A stretch of DNA of 64,000 bases from Heliocidaris tuberculata (Eukaryota; Echinodermata; Echinoidea; Camarodonta; Echinometridae). The notes beneath the pieces were generated by a model. The model worked only from the letters and a program-made list of their open reading frames with translations, ran no database searches and had not been told where the DNA came from. The DNA lies in NCBI GenBank assembly GCA_025618425.1, contig CM046836.1, positions 24,249,030 to 24,313,029 of the forward strand. The letters are read 5' to 3'. Position numbers and translations under genes: made by a program. Positions 12,380 through 24,019 of this stretch are shown here, piece by piece. Each line of letters begins with the position of its first letter. Positions within the stretch are counted from its first letter, which is position 1.

Positions 12380-13310
12380 TAGGATCATACCCCTTTTGAA
12401 TTAAAAAAAAACCCTAGATGCGCCACTCATAATTTGTGTTTCCCCCTTGAGGTAAAGATGCAACAGTGAGTCTGTCAGGGTGCATTAATGCCAGGCAAGC
12501 GAGCGAAAGGTCACTTCTTTCAGGCGTTAAAATGGGGTTAGTTTTACATCATTCGGTTCACATATTCCCTTTTGAGGCTGGCAATCGTCATGTTACCGCT
12601 TTAATTGGGGCACACCTAGATCGGAAAGATATAAGCTTAGTGCGTTGCCCCCTTTGACGCTTTTCTTGTTTTTTTTTTTCTTCTTCTATCGTTTCCTTCT
12701 CCATCCGTGTTTTCCTCAAAACGGTCGTAGCTAAAAACCCCAGTGACACGCGATGCCGAGTTCGTTTACCGATACTCTCAGTTTTACCTTTTCGTAATGG
12801 ATTTCGTGAAGTCTGGAGAACCTCCTCGGCTGTCATCCTATCTTCGAAGGAGTGTAGGTTGAAGGGATAACGACTCAACATGCTTAAAGCAATTCTTGAC
12901 GTTGAAGTCTTGACAGAGTGTGAGCGTCCTATGAAATCAATGGTTGGCAAAATACTGTTCGAGAGAACCCCTCGGTAAAACAGAGTCAGAACACTTTTTT
13001 AGGCTAATAGTTGATAACAAGATGTACGAACCAATAAACGTATAAACAAATAGAAATAATAGACGAAAGAATACATTGACCATGACTTCGAATCAGTATC
13101 ATTAATAAAGAAGTGAGGTAACATACGCCATCCAGTATATCACTAACGATATCATTTATAGTCACCACTGCCCAAATTAAACCTTTCCAATGCCTGTTGC
13201 CCACAAGGCAGCATTTCGATTGATACGCTAATCAAGCCTTATAAGAAATTAGTGCGTGCGCCAGTAAAACTCGGTGTTAAGTTTGCATGTGCATTTTGTA
13301 TGATATCATT
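12380..13310. other. No recognisable gene
   Basis: Moderate GC. A 120-codon minus-strand open frame (12588-12950) has no domain I recognise and a low-complexity Lys/Glu segment. Left unannotated as a gene. Confidence 0.4.
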
Positions 13311-13332
13311 CAGAGAAGGTGTAGCTTTTCCC

Positions 13333-13549
13333 CTGCCGGAAAGAACACAGTGTCCCACAGTGTATTCACAGAGTCCCACAGTGAGTTCACAGTGTGTTCA
13401 CTGTGTGTTCACATAGTCGACTCTGTGAAGATGTGATTCGCAATGTTAAGACGCAATGTTAAGACGCTCGAATTTAATGTGAAGATGATTTCACACTGTT
13501 TTTCACACTGTGAACACACTGCAGGACACTGTGTTCTTTCCGGCAAGGG
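13333..13549. mobile_element. Palindromic repeat with CACAGTGT motifs
   Basis: Arms CTGCCGGAAAGAACACAGTG-TCC (13333-13355) and GGACACTGTGTTCTTTCCGG-CAAGGG (13523-13548) are inverted complements. The interior is made of repeated CACAGTGT/ACACTGTG units. A diverged relative occupies about 29440-29945. Confidence 0.7.
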
Positions 13550-13611
13550 TGTCTGACCAAGTTCTGTGATAACTCCTTGGTCTGACGGAGTCCTACGTCT
13601 GGCAAAATTAA

Positions 13612-13862
13612 TGACTTCGCGTATGCAACGGGCATAGAGATTTCTTATATAAGGACTTGCTCGATATAACAACACAATATTTTTATAGAAACATTTTATG
13701 GAAAGCTTCAGTCACTAGATACTGACATATTTGATATACGACTTCGCGTATGCAACGGGCATAGAGATTTCTTAATATATAAGGACTTGCTCGATATAAC
13801 AACAAAATATATTTTATAGAAACGTTTTATGGAAAGGTTCAGTCAGTAGATACTGACATATT
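13612..13862. repeat. Tandem duplication of a ~128-bp unit
   Basis: GACTTCGCGTATGCAACGGG starts both units (13612 and 13740), and both continue through CTTGCTCGATATAACAACA to ACTGACATATTT with only a few differences. Recent local duplication, non-coding. Confidence 0.92.
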
Positions 13863-14074
13863 TTTATTGCGTCAGATATTTTGGGGGGCATTTCAAGTGC
13901 TGTGTTTGGCTTATTAAGAATCAGCATGATTATAACTACATGTGAGGTGTGCTTTATATTGCATCCTTCGAGAGATGCTTAAGCCCGGTTCATGGAGCCT
14001 GTGAAAGGAATTAACCCATACGGCAGTAATTGAAAGTATTGTTTGCACTGTTCAATTGTTTTGCAATCACTTTT

Positions 14075-14490
14075 CAACCCTTTCATGACAGGAATTATTC
14101 AAGGGCTAAATTGATCACATTTTGTTTATCAAATTGGCAACAATTTTTTTTTTTCTTTTGTGCTAAATGGTTCTAATAAGGTGTAATGTCTTTGACAACA
14201 ATGTCAATGGTTACTAATTTTGTTGAAAAGGTTTTAAAAATTGCTAATTTGGATAAAAGCACTGATTTTGAATCTCTCAATGTGTTGCCAATTTAAGGAT
14301 TTTAGAGCTTATTCTCATTTTAAAAATTCCTGGCATTACACACAATATGGTCATGCAACAAAAATGGACATAGTGTGTGCGAAAAATTTTGCTCTTTCTT
14401 CTCATGCATCTGGGATATTTTTTAGTGCTCTGAATCAAAGAGCTATGTAGCCAAACCACAAAATGTGGTCAATTGTCTTGAAAGGGTTAA
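14075..14490 (-). mobile_element. TIR element family B, copy 2 (inverted relative to copy 1)
   Basis: CAACCCTTTC start and GAAAGGGTTAA end. Interior blocks are the reverse complement of 3628-4042 throughout. Confidence 0.8.
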
Positions 14491-14816
14491 ACGATATTAC
14501 TCTTTCCATGAAGCGCAACATACATACCAGTCGCTGACGCGGTCCCAACGTCAGCAAATGACGCCAGCCCTCTTGTGAGCCGGGCTTTATTATGTAACAG
14601 CACATGCAGGTACACAGACATTTGTCTTTGCATTTTCGAAAGGCATTTAAAATCTACATCATTATTGCAGAACTCCATTGGTTAACATCCAATATAGCCT
14701 GCTGCTTACTGCGTGCCGGTATCGAAAGCTGTACAAACAGACGTGACAGTCACAGGCATGACAGATATCTGAGACATCGATCAAGGTTTGGCAGTAGACC
14801 CCGATGCAATATCTTC

Positions 14817-15065
14817 CAGTGGCGTAACTACGGGGGGGGGGGCACGGGGACCCCCCCCCCATATTGAATGGCGAATGAAGAAAAAATGGAGAAAAAAAAA
14901 TAAAGAAAGTAAAGGAAGAGGAGGAGAAATTAAAGACCCCCTCCTCCATCCTCCCCTAATCGATGGCCTTTAATAATTCGCTTTTAAATTACCGAGTCAG
15001 AGCAGTATCAAAAAAAAATGAAGGAAAAAAAAAATCACAATAGCTGGACCCACGCTACGCTACTG
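14817..15065. mobile_element. hAT-like family C copy with 8-bp target duplication
   Basis: 249 bp. Starts CAGTGGCGTAACTACGGG and ends CACGCTACGCTACTG. Flanks are ATATCTTC and ATATCTGC (7 of 8 identical). The interior has poly(G)/poly(C), a purine-rich tract, and the ATCGATGGCCTTTAATAATT-CG block diagnostic of the family. Confidence 0.82.
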
Positions 15066-15079
15066 ATATCTGCATGTGC

Positions 15080-16045
15080 GCCATACACCTGACTTTTCCC
15101 ATGTTGTATCCAGATACTGATGAGAAGTCCATTGTATTAGACAAATTCTAAAAAAAGATCAGATGTAAGCCCACCGCACACTTTACGATCGGTCTGCGAT
15201 CCGACTCTTTTGGGAATAAAATGTCTATAGCATTTGATATAAACATTCGAACATAAAGTATTACTGATTAAGGTTCAAAGTAGTTATAAAGATAGTAAAA
15301 TCGATAATACCGTCTTTTGCGAGCTTTCTAATTGGAGGAAATGCCAAATCGGTGCAGAGTCGTAGTGACGTCAGAGCAGTCCTGCGATTGTCTACGATTT
15401 GAAACTGATTCGGCCCTTATTCCGTTTATAAAGCTGCACAGCGCACCCCAATCCCATGTTTAACATTCATATCATTGTTCATTCATCAAACGGGTGAATA
15501 TTTACCGTCAGTAAATCCCCCCCCCCCCCCCCCAGAAATATAATTTTCCAAGGCCCGAAAGACAAAGAAGGGGGAGAAGGCAAGTGAAGTACATTTCTAT
15601 ATTTTTTCCTGGAGCATGTGGAATATAAGACTTTGAGCCCTTAAAAAAATTAGAGTTTTACTGATTTTTTTTTTTTTTTTCTAAAAGGGGAGTTTGAACC
15701 TCCCCATCGATCCGGAATATTACCTTGCAAAGCAGCAACTGAAGCTTGCAGGTGGAACATTTTGGAGGGATATGTAACTTTTAGCGAACCTTTAAGAGCT
15801 CGGTGGCTCCAGTTTGCCGCAATTTCCCACTTAATAAGAAGTCGTAATACCTGCTTAATTCGTCAGTTTGACAAAGATCGGAGACATTTCGTGCAGACAT
15901 GAATGATCCCGAATCATGTCATTACAGCAACGATGAGATGAATAAAGTGGGGTCGGGTTGGAGGTCATGGTGTAGAAAATGTTAGAAAGTTAAATATATG
16001 TAGTACAATTTTTCATGTTTTTAGCACGTCTGGGTTGGGCTTACC

Positions 16046-16050
<5 letters not shown>
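15080..16050. other. No recognisable feature
   Basis: AT-rich DNA with poly(C) at 15518-15533 and poly(T) at 15665-15680. Confidence 0.5.
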
Positions 16051-16052
<2 letters not shown>

Positions 16053-16106
<54 letters not shown>

Positions 16107-16225
16107 GTCTCTCTATCTGTCTCTCTGTCTCTCTATCTCTCTCAATCTCTGCTGAATCACTACCTTCCTTCCTTTTTGCCTTCTCATTCTTCTTATGTTT
16201 TGTTTCACCTCTCTCTCGAATTCAT

Positions 16226-16310
<85 letters not shown>
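16053..16310. repeat. Compound (CT)n / (AC)n microsatellite
   Basis: (CT)n at 16053-16098, a CT/GTCT mix, then (AC)n at 16241-16261 running directly into (CT)n to 16310. The long Ser/Leu-rich frames it creates are artefacts of the repeat. Confidence 0.95.
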
Positions 16311-16312
<2 letters not shown>

Positions 16313-17039
16313 TACATCTGTCCTGCCAACCTTCCACACCTTTTCAGTTGTTTTTCATGATACTTATCTGCTTTAATTCTGAAACAAAATTCACTGTCCT
16401 TCCTTCAAACTCAACAGCCGTCAGTTCATAATGTAGTGAATTCCTCATTTTATACTTTCAGTTCTAACTCCGCTAACGGTATACACAGGCAAAATACGAT
16501 GAAGAAAATTCGAGACAGAGCCTAGAGTTAATAAATAATTATGGAACAATCAAAGACTCGTTATCGGATTCCTCCCTTTTAGCGCTCACAAAATGATTGA
16601 TAACGGGTCTGGGAATTGCCTCGAACGACGCTTCATCTCCGCTTCGTTGTGACTCTCGTGACCCAGGTTTAAAATTAAGATGAAGTTGAATCCTGGTCAT
16701 GTGATCATTGTGAAAGAAAAGTGATTGGGAAAGCTTGGTTATCATGTAGGATGCTATCGTGTAGGTTACAAGCATTACTGTGTACTATGAGGTTTAGGCA
16801 TTATAAGAAGTTACCACAAATCAAATAAAGTGAAAAGTTCTACACACAAAAGTAGGAAGGGACTACACAGAAACATACAACATGAAATATGGTCAGAAGT
16901 TTTAAGACTTAAGTTGAAAATTGTAAGCTCTTTATTGTCCTATTTCGAATATTAGACTATTTTCAAGCCATCCTTTTCACACTTTTAGTATTTTTTTTTC
17001 TAAATATGTTTTCTACCTATTCTATAATAATGTAATAAT

Positions 17040-17168
17040 TTGTGTCTTATGCCTTCATGTATTTTCATTATTGTATGTTTTACTTGTTTTGTTATTGTCT
17101 GAACCCATCAGAAGAACAGCCTCTGGCTGAAGAGGGTGATCCAGCCCATGTGCCGATAATGAAATTAA
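17040..17168 (+). mobile_element. Retrotransposon-like 3' end, split by a foldback insertion
   Basis: CTGAAGAGGGTGATCCAGCC and TGTGCCGATAATGAAATTAA look like a LINE 3' terminus. The A/T-rich tail (GAATAGATAAATAAAAATAA-ATAAG) resumes at 17352, after the inserted element at 17169-17351. Confidence 0.4.
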
Positions 17169-17351
17169 CACGATAAAAACTACTTTCGAAAAATAAACTC
17201 AAGTGCAATTTCAAAGACCTGTTGTACTGCCCATAGAAATCAGGTTCAGATTACATAATACGCCATAGTAATGTTCGCACATTTCTAAAGGTGACAGACA
17301 GGGCTATCGAAATTGCATGAAGTTGATTTTTCGAAAATAGTTTTTATCGTG
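17169..17351. mobile_element. 183-bp foldback MITE (CACGATAAAAACT ends)
   Basis: Left arm CACGATAAAAACTACTTTCG and right arm ending CGAAAATAGTTTTTATCGTG form a near-perfect ~45-bp stem. It is flanked by TTAA on the left and TTGA on the right, possibly a mutated TTAA duplication. Confidence 0.75.
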
Positions 17352-17487
17352 TTGAATAGATAAATAAAAATAAATAAGCACCGACACAAACGAAATGAAA
17401 AAGCTCACAAATTATTGTTCCTCTTTACCCGAACTCAACCTTCCCTTTAACACATACCTCCTTGATTAAAGGTAAAGTTGACTTCTG

Positions 17488-18196
17488 GGGGGTGTTTCAC
17501 AAAGACCCCGTTCTCACTCACTTTGAAAGTGGACTTTTGGAGCGGTCTATCTAAGACCCGTTCCTCAGGAACGGTTCTTAGGTGAGTGTGAACGGTCAAA
17601 GTGGTCCAGGAAGTGGTCTTCTGGACCGCTCCAGAAGACCACCTCGGGGAGGTGGTCTTGAGGAACGGGTCTTATTAAGAGCGGTATGGACCGCTCTAAA
17701 CGCGCAATGTGAACGAAAGCGTACTTCAACCGGAAGTGAGCCAGTGACGTTCCGCGCACAAAACAAAGCAAAAGCAATCTATCGGGCAGCCGGCAGCACG
17801 CTACGGTACATCAGTTTGTATTCCGCGCGAAAAATTTGACCCGCTGAACTGAGCTGCCATAGCAACAAGGCCACTTTGAATCGTGGAGCGGTTTGAGCGA
17901 GAAAAACTGCTCGGAGTGTGAACGCTAGCAAACCGTTCCTCAAGACCCGTTCCTCTGGAGCGGTCTAACTAAGACCACTTTCAAAAGTGAGTGAGAACGG
18001 GGTCAAAGAGTTAGGTTTGACTGAAAGTGCCAATGCGCGTAAGCGATATTAAACGCGTAATCTCATTGGTAGATTACCCAATATCGCGGTTCCCCTTAGC
18101 ATGATCTGACCAATGCGGTGATGTGTCATATACCGCACGCAACTAGGAATTTAAGTGCGACTTTAAGTCAAACTTTACTCTTTGTGAAACACCCCC
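17488..18196. mobile_element. Outer MITE (GGGGGTGTTTCACAAAGAGT ends) carrying an insertion
   Basis: Left end GGGGGTGTTTCACAAAG (17488-17504) is complementary to the right end CTTTGTGAAACACCCCC (18180-18196). The internal halves AGTTAGGTTTGACTGAAAGT and ACTTTAAGTCAAACTTTACT also pair once the inner element is removed. The ancestral element was therefore about 200 bp. Confidence 0.85.
17505..18003. mobile_element. Inner MITE nested in the outer one, 5-bp target duplication
   Basis: 499 bp with ends ACCCCGTTCTCACTCACTTT and AAAGTGAGTGAGAACGGGGT, perfect 20-bp inverted repeats. Flanked on both sides by CAAAG (17500-17504 and 18004-18008). The interior has further palindromes around GACCCGTTCCTC and GGAGCGGTC. 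A partial diverged copy is at 53858-53995. Confidence 0.9.
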
Positions 18197-18210
18197 TTGG
18201 TCATGCGATT

Positions 18211-18577
18211 ACATTGTGAAAGAAAGTGTCTGGAAGCAATTGAGAAAGGTTGATCATAATCTAAACAAGGATTCGTATACACTGTGAGGTTTTGGAATCA
18301 TCAAAATAATAAGAAATAAACCCAAACTCGCTCAAAAGCATATGCACCACACACAGAAATTGGTATATGTGACTGCACACAGATGTGGCATGAATGTTCG
18401 GCCCCGAACACTTCAGCTATTTTTCGTCATATTTCGAATATAAGGGCATTGGCAGAGAAATCCTTTTCCGGTGACATTTCTGCTATGATGTTCTTCCAAA
18501 CTGACATAAAAGGAATGTGAAAGCTAACAAATTATTTTTCACCTTTTCCAGAACTCAACCTTCCCTTTGGATAATGA
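18211..18577 (+). repeat. Dispersed repeat family A, copy 2
   Basis: Homologous along its length to 230-580. It ends CCAGAACTCAACCTTCCCTT. Confidence 0.75.
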
Positions 18578-19000
18578 CTTATGCAAGCGACACACTTACC
18601 ACGTATGGACATCCAAGTTGGTAAATTGGCCGGCCTCGATTTTGCATCTCATCGTTTCGTTACACCATCATGACCATGGATACTGCTGTGCATGACTTGT
18701 GTTATTCTCAGAGAAGCTACTTGACAGAGCCAGAGGTCATTATAGATTCGCACAAAAGTAGATCATGGAAAAACTTCTTTTGACTTCTTTGTGATTGATA
18801 GACTGTGTCAGTCGATCGCCGCCTGAAAGCAGCCGGTCGTGTGCGCAATTATTGGAGCATAATTTGGCGGTTACAGGTGCATCTCTTCTACTATGTTGGC
18901 GTGTGTGCAGGGAAGCAGCTGCAAATGTATCTCGTCCATGAGCTTTAACCCTTAATGTCAGCGTTAAATTCTTCCATACCAGGGCATCGTTTCATAAAAT
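18578..19000. other. Moderately GC-rich unique-looking DNA
   Basis: No repeat structure seen, and no frame with a recognisable domain. It could hold regulatory sequence. Confidence 0.35.
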
Positions 19001-19011
19001 CATCACAAGTA

Positions 19012-19094
19012 TAAGTTCGCCGACATCCCATTGAGATGCGTAAAATAATCAAAATTAACACACCTTTCGACGGGATGTCGGTGAACTTGTACGT
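19012..19094. repeat. Small palindromic element
   Basis: AAGTTCGCCGACATCCCAT and GGGATGTCGGTGAACTTGTA are inverted arms separated by ~40 bp. Confidence 0.6.
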
Positions 19095-19939
19095 TAAAAG
19101 ACGGTTTCTTCTTAAGTTACGATGACCCGGTGCCAGGCAATAATCCCCACAGTACCAGCTTTATTGTACCACACTAGCAAGAAAACTAAATTTGAAAATG
19201 TATTCCAAACTCATAAAACAAAACAAATTACAAAAGACTTCTGCCTACATTAGGCCCGTGCGATACGGCTCTGCACAATGCGACGGGCCAATTAGCAATA
19301 CTAATAACTCAATTACAATTGCGAAGCTATACAATGTCGTAGCAGGGTAGTGTAAACGGGTGTATAATACGTTTATGTGGTATGGTAAGCGAGCGGGCAT
19401 GTCAATGGCAATTTAAGTGTTAAGCGACATTTGTTCCTACATGTGCGAGGGTGGAATTTGAGGGTTTGTTTTACTTTTCATGGAGGAGGGGGGGGGGGGG
19501 GAGAATGGGACAGATTAGCAATGAGTAAAAGATAATATTTAAAAAAAATAATACAGGGAAATTAATTTCGAAACAATAAGAACTCATTAAACTAAGATGA
19601 ACTCACCCTATCAACAAGATCTCATTTAACGAAATAGTTAAAATCACAACACAACAGAGCAATTTCGCAACATATTTGTTTGTTTTATCTCAGTTCCAGC
19701 AAAATAATAAGTATGATAATAAAAACAGCTGGTATGTAGCAATGGAACACGTGTTAAAAGGGGTAATTTGATTTCTTTTTTCACGTTCAAATGGTTCATC
19801 AAAAATATGTTTCAGAAGCCTATAATTAAAATTTTAGGATTGATTTTCAGTAGATCTAGGCACTGCGAATGAAATGTTTCGGAAAGGGTTTTTTTGCGGA
19901 GATGGAGGTCATACTTTTCGGCAAGATAAATCCTACACA

Positions 19940-20048
19940 AGAGGCGGCGGAGCGTCGGGCTCGGACAATGTAAGTGGGGGGCACTTTTTGTCCGCCAAAC
20001 AAGAGATCCCCCCCCCAAATAGTCCGAGCCCGATGTTCCGCCGCCTCT
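19940..20048. repeat. Inverted repeat, 26-bp arms
   Basis: Arms 19940-19965 (AGAGGCGGCGGAGCGTCGGG...) and 20023-20048 (...CCGATGTTCCGCCGCCTCT) pair with two mismatches around a ~57-bp loop containing poly(G) and poly(C). Confidence 0.7.
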
Positions 20049-20100
20049 GCCCTACAGCCCCCCCCCCCCTCCATTCAGATAGCTGTGCTGCCCTTATTCC

Positions 20101-20313
20101 GTATTATTATTATTATTTTATTATTTTTTTTTTTAATAACACACATGCGCACGCTGGTATCAATATGCATATAGCACTTCATTTATTTGATGTACGATAA
20201 AAGAGCAATGTAGATAAAATGCCTTGCTCAAGGGCATAAGTGCCGTCACCTGGGATCGAACGCCTGATCCTCGCATCTCAAGTCAAGCGCCTTAAACCAC
20301 TGGACCACGGCAC
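20101..20313 (-). mobile_element. tRNA-derived SINE, copy 1
   Basis: On the minus strand it starts GTGCCGTGGTCCAGTGGTTT-AAGGCGC (box A-like) and contains GCGTTCGATCCC (box B-like). It continues through TTATCTACATTGCTC to an A-rich tail. It is homologous to 23692-23918 over ~180 bp. The TpsiC stem does not pair, so this is a SINE head rather than a tRNA gene. Confidence 0.8.
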
Positions 20314-21130
20314 GTCCACAATGGACGTGGGTATTATACAATGGCGTATTATAACGCCATTGTTTTTTTCCTTGTTGTTGTTGTTTTTTTTTTTTTTTAT
20401 CGTTTGCATTCTGATTTTTATACATGAGCATGCACAGATGATGCCCAAAGCCTATAAACCCACCCTTTCATTTCCAGAGACATTAATCATCACCTGTTTG
20501 TCATTTCCATTATCGATCTCTCTGATCGATGGATTTAAGGTGATGTGTTCATTCGTGTGCTGTCTGCGCAGGGGCTCCAGTCTTTGTGAGGCGGCAAAGA
20601 GGGAGTTGGGGTTGGCTTAGTTAAGTTGCATCCTAGTCAGTGGAGAAGTATGCTCGGAGGGGGGGGGGGGGCACTGAGGCACGTGCTCCCGCCCCACGTG
20701 AAGAAGATATCTTATTTCTAAAACTAACACGGCCGTTATTATGCAGTTTAAAGAAGGTCCCTCGTTCAAAGAAGATATGGAGGGGGGGGGGGGGGGGGGT
20801 CATGCACTTAAAACCCACCCCTCAATGTACTTTTCACTCTTAACCATGATCAAAATCCATATTCATCATTAGTTCCCTTTTTAAAAACAGTTGCTATGAC
20901 TGACTGAAAAGTCGGTAAGGTCCATAGCAAAAGCAAGAAATACATCAATAGTACATTCAATTTTCGCTGTCTTGCAAGACAAGATAGAAAGAAAACTCGA
21001 CGATGTTTTTGCCTTTCTAACAATTGTGTTTATTTTGTAGAAATGACTCCTTTTCCTGATTCATAATACTATCGTGATTATAAAACCTTCTGTCATAATC
21101 GTCTAACCTTTAAAAAGTATGTTCTTAAAA
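20140..21130. other. No gene outside the SINE
   Basis: Right of the SINE head are two short hairpins (CACGTCCA-CAA-TGGACGTG at 20311-20329 and CAATGGCG...CGCCATTG at 20339-20362), then poly(T), poly(G) runs and unremarkable DNA. Confidence 0.5.
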
Positions 21131-21135
21131 ATTAC

Positions 21136-21852
21136 AAGTACCCCCTAGCTACGGAGGTATGAGGGCATATGCTCCCCCCCCCCCCTCCCGACCGATCATG
21201 GTGAAAACGAAGAGAGAGAGAGAGAGAGGGAGAGAGAGAGAGGGGGGGGGGGAAGGGGTGGGGGTAGGGGGGTCGGAAGGAGAGAAATATTGACAGAGTG
21301 CAACTCTGGTTATAGTATTTCTTGTTCGAAAAACTGGCTTTAAGATTCTGATTTCTGAAAAAAATGGCACAATTTGCCTATACACGTTTCACCAATCTAC
21401 TGGAGCTGTAGTGGAGATGTTAACGTATCAGGTCGTGCTGGAAATATGTTGGGACTTTTAAATAACGGGTTCACTGCCCTGCAAGACTACATCTGCAAGT
21501 AGAATCCAAATATCGGTGAGTTTAAACAAATGAAGAAAGAGAAAAAGATTGCTGAAAACAATGGATCAAAGTGTAAAGAGAATCGACTCAATATACTCCA
21601 AAAACTAAATAAAGATAGTAATAATAGTATCAAAATAAAACGTAATTTAGAGAAAGTAAGAGAGACAACATAGATGTACAGTCTTCTAGAAGGAAACAGA
21701 AATTGACAGAGAAGTATATAAATTGATACAGAGAGAGAGAAAAAGAGAGAAAGGGGGGAGCAGGGGGGATACCAAGAAAGTATGGGAGTATAGCGGAGTC
21801 GATATGATAAGAGAGAAATAATGAGAGAGGAATACAATTATACAGAAAGAGA

Positions 21853-21897
<45 letters not shown>

Positions 21898-22122
21898 AGA
21901 GAGAGAGGAGGGGGGGGTGCAGTAAGGGAGAGGGGAAATGAAAATAAAAAGATGATATAGCCCTCTCCCACACTCTACCTTCAATCGATTGCCATTTTAA
22001 TTCGTATTTCATCCAATTATAGTATAACACCGCAACCCTACTCCCCACCCTCCCCCCTATTCTCCCCGCGCACTTGACACGAGTGTATAGCCTAATGAAG
22101 TGCCTGGACCCACGATTCGCCA
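21136..22122. mobile_element. Possible long hAT-like family C copy with (GA)n interior
   Basis: Starts CTAGCTACGGAGGTATGAGG-GCATATGC and ends TGGACCCACGATTCGCCAC, the family C ends in degenerate form. The ATCGATTGCCATTTTAATTC-G block sits at 21984. Most of the length is purine-rich, with (GA)n at 21846-21896. Confidence 0.4.
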
Positions 22123-22139
22123 CATGCATGTCCACGCGA

Positions 22140-22975
22140 TACTAGAGCTCTCTGCAAATAAACGACGCCATGTGTTAATATATTATTTATCTACAATGTC
22201 TGTATAATAGATATGGCCTCAAACCAAGTCAAGGAATGAAATAATGGAAACATTAATAAATTATATCTTCAGGGGATTGAATTTCATATCCCCTTTCAAT
22301 ATCTAATCCAGGAGAGTACGCTACATTGTCACAATGGCAACTGCACGTTTAATGTCTGCTTCATGATTCTTGAGAGCTAGAAAATAATGGTAATGAAATT
22401 TTACGTCAGTAAGAATCATGAGAATGAAACGCAACACGTGACACGGAATAAAATTTTACCATGTTTCTTAAGTATTCTGCGCTCAGAGTCTCAATTTCTT
22501 TTAACTCCTTGGTAAGTAATACGAAGATGACTTAAAGCCATTTACGGTATGAATAACATAATTATAATGTAGTGTTACATACCGCCAGCCCTCCCCCCCC
22601 CCCCCCCAACACACATACACACACAAACATCCCGCCACCCCAACCACCACCAACCACCACCATCTTTACTATACCACCACATCTACCACAACAGCCCTCC
22701 CTGGCCCTCTGCACCCCAAATCTGTAACTCGCTTCATAATGGGTTACAAACTTGACCCCATGCAATCCTACCCGCGACGTTAACATCTGAATTAGATTCT
22801 CACTAGTCCCAATAGAAATGCATGCAGGCATGCTCGGGAGAGGTATCATCAATACAGGATTCAAACGGCTCGAGTGCTTACGGGCATGTTTTATTCATGC
22901 CGATTTGCTTTCATGGGATCACGGCGCCCCGAATAACTAGCGCCGATTAAATCGTCAAGAGGGGATATTTTACTG
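22140..22975. other. No recognisable gene
   Basis: AT-rich with poly(C) at 22591-22607 and a CCACCACCAACC tract. No supported coding sequence. Confidence 0.5.
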
Positions 22976-22979
22976 CAAC

Positions 22980-23016
22980 AGCAATAAAAGAGAGAAGATA
23001 GAGGGAGAGAGAGGGG

Positions 23017-23063
<47 letters not shown>

Positions 23064-23480
23064 GTAAGTAAAACCGAAGAAGAGTTAGAATGAGAATTTA
23101 AAAAAGGTAAAGAGAGAGAAATATTAATAGGGAGAGATAGATAGATAGATAAGTAGAATGCGGAGAACCAAACAAAAATCGAATAGAGGAGAGAGAGGGA
23201 GATAGATAAGTAATTTTGCGTGGGGAACTCGAAATAATGATTGGATGTATTGATCACAACAATCCGTTAAAAACTGTTATAGATCGTCCTACAAAAGAGT
23301 GAAGAGAGAGGGGGAGGGGGCGAGAGAGAGGAGGAGGAGAAAGAGAGAAGGTAAGGTTGAGATAGATCAAGAGAAGAAGAAGAAGAAGAGAGAGAGAGAG
23401 AGAGAATGAAACAAAGAGATGAAGACAACAAAATTGTGAGAAAAGAGAGAATAAGAAAGCTGAGAGCGAAGGGGGAGGGG
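22980..23480. repeat. Purine-rich (GA)n block
   Basis: Long GA/GAGGG tracts (e.g. 23019-23056, 23389-23404) interspersed with AT-rich DNA. Leu/Ser frames on the other strand come from the repeat. Confidence 0.85.
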
Positions 23481-23688
23481 GATCAAATCGAATAAGAATA
23501 TAGCATATCATGGCATTCGCAGAAATGTGAAAGTTGATTTTCTTATTTCCAATACTCTAGACTATATAGACTACCTAACCACGATGCTATAGGAACACTT
23601 AAATTCAAATACCACCATGTATACGTGTATCAGCGGTCATCATATCCACAGAATTCTACCCACTTTTCGCATGTACGTGATGGGCAGT

Positions 23689-23691
<3 letters not shown>

Positions 23692-23723
<32 letters not shown>

Positions 23724-23918
23724 CACAGAGGCTGTTTTACAATAACACACATGCACACGCTGTTATCAATATGCATACAGCACTTCATTTATTTGATGTA
23801 CGATAAAAGAGCAATGTAGATAAAATGCCTTGCTCAAGGGCATAAGTGCCGTGCTGGGGATCGAACGCCCGATCCTCGCATCTCCAGTCAAGCGCCTTAA
23901 ACCACTGGACCACGGCAC
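23692..23918 (-). mobile_element. tRNA-derived SINE, copy 2, with poly(A) tail
   Basis: The tRNA-like head occupies 23918-23846, exactly 73 nt. It has a 7-bp terminal pairing GTGCCGT/ACGGCAC, a box A-like TGGTCCAGTGGTTTAAGGCG and a box B-like GTTCGATCCCC. The body is shared with copy 1. The 3' end is a ~30-nt poly(A) (poly(T) on plus at 23692-23721). AGTAGT on both sides may be a short target duplication. A Pol III retroposon. Confidence 0.85.
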
Positions 23919-24019
23919 CTCCAAAGTAGTGGTCAATTGAATCGATTACAATTCAATTTTTTTTGTTCTTTTTCTTTTTTTTTCTCTCATTTTCTTCCTT
24001 TTCTATTTTAATCTTCTTT

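Noticed and set aside
12588..12950. 120-codon minus-strand frame
   Set aside because: No recognisable domain, no splice or start context, and a low-complexity Lys/Glu stretch from a T/C-rich tract.
16035..16376. Long Ser/Leu/Thr/His frames
   Set aside because: Direct product of the compound (CT)n/(AC)n microsatellite.
23846..23918. Possible functional tRNA gene
   Set aside because: Length and acceptor pairing fit, but the TpsiC stem is mismatched, the sequence is followed by a repeat body and poly(A), and a second diverged copy exists. It is a SINE head.
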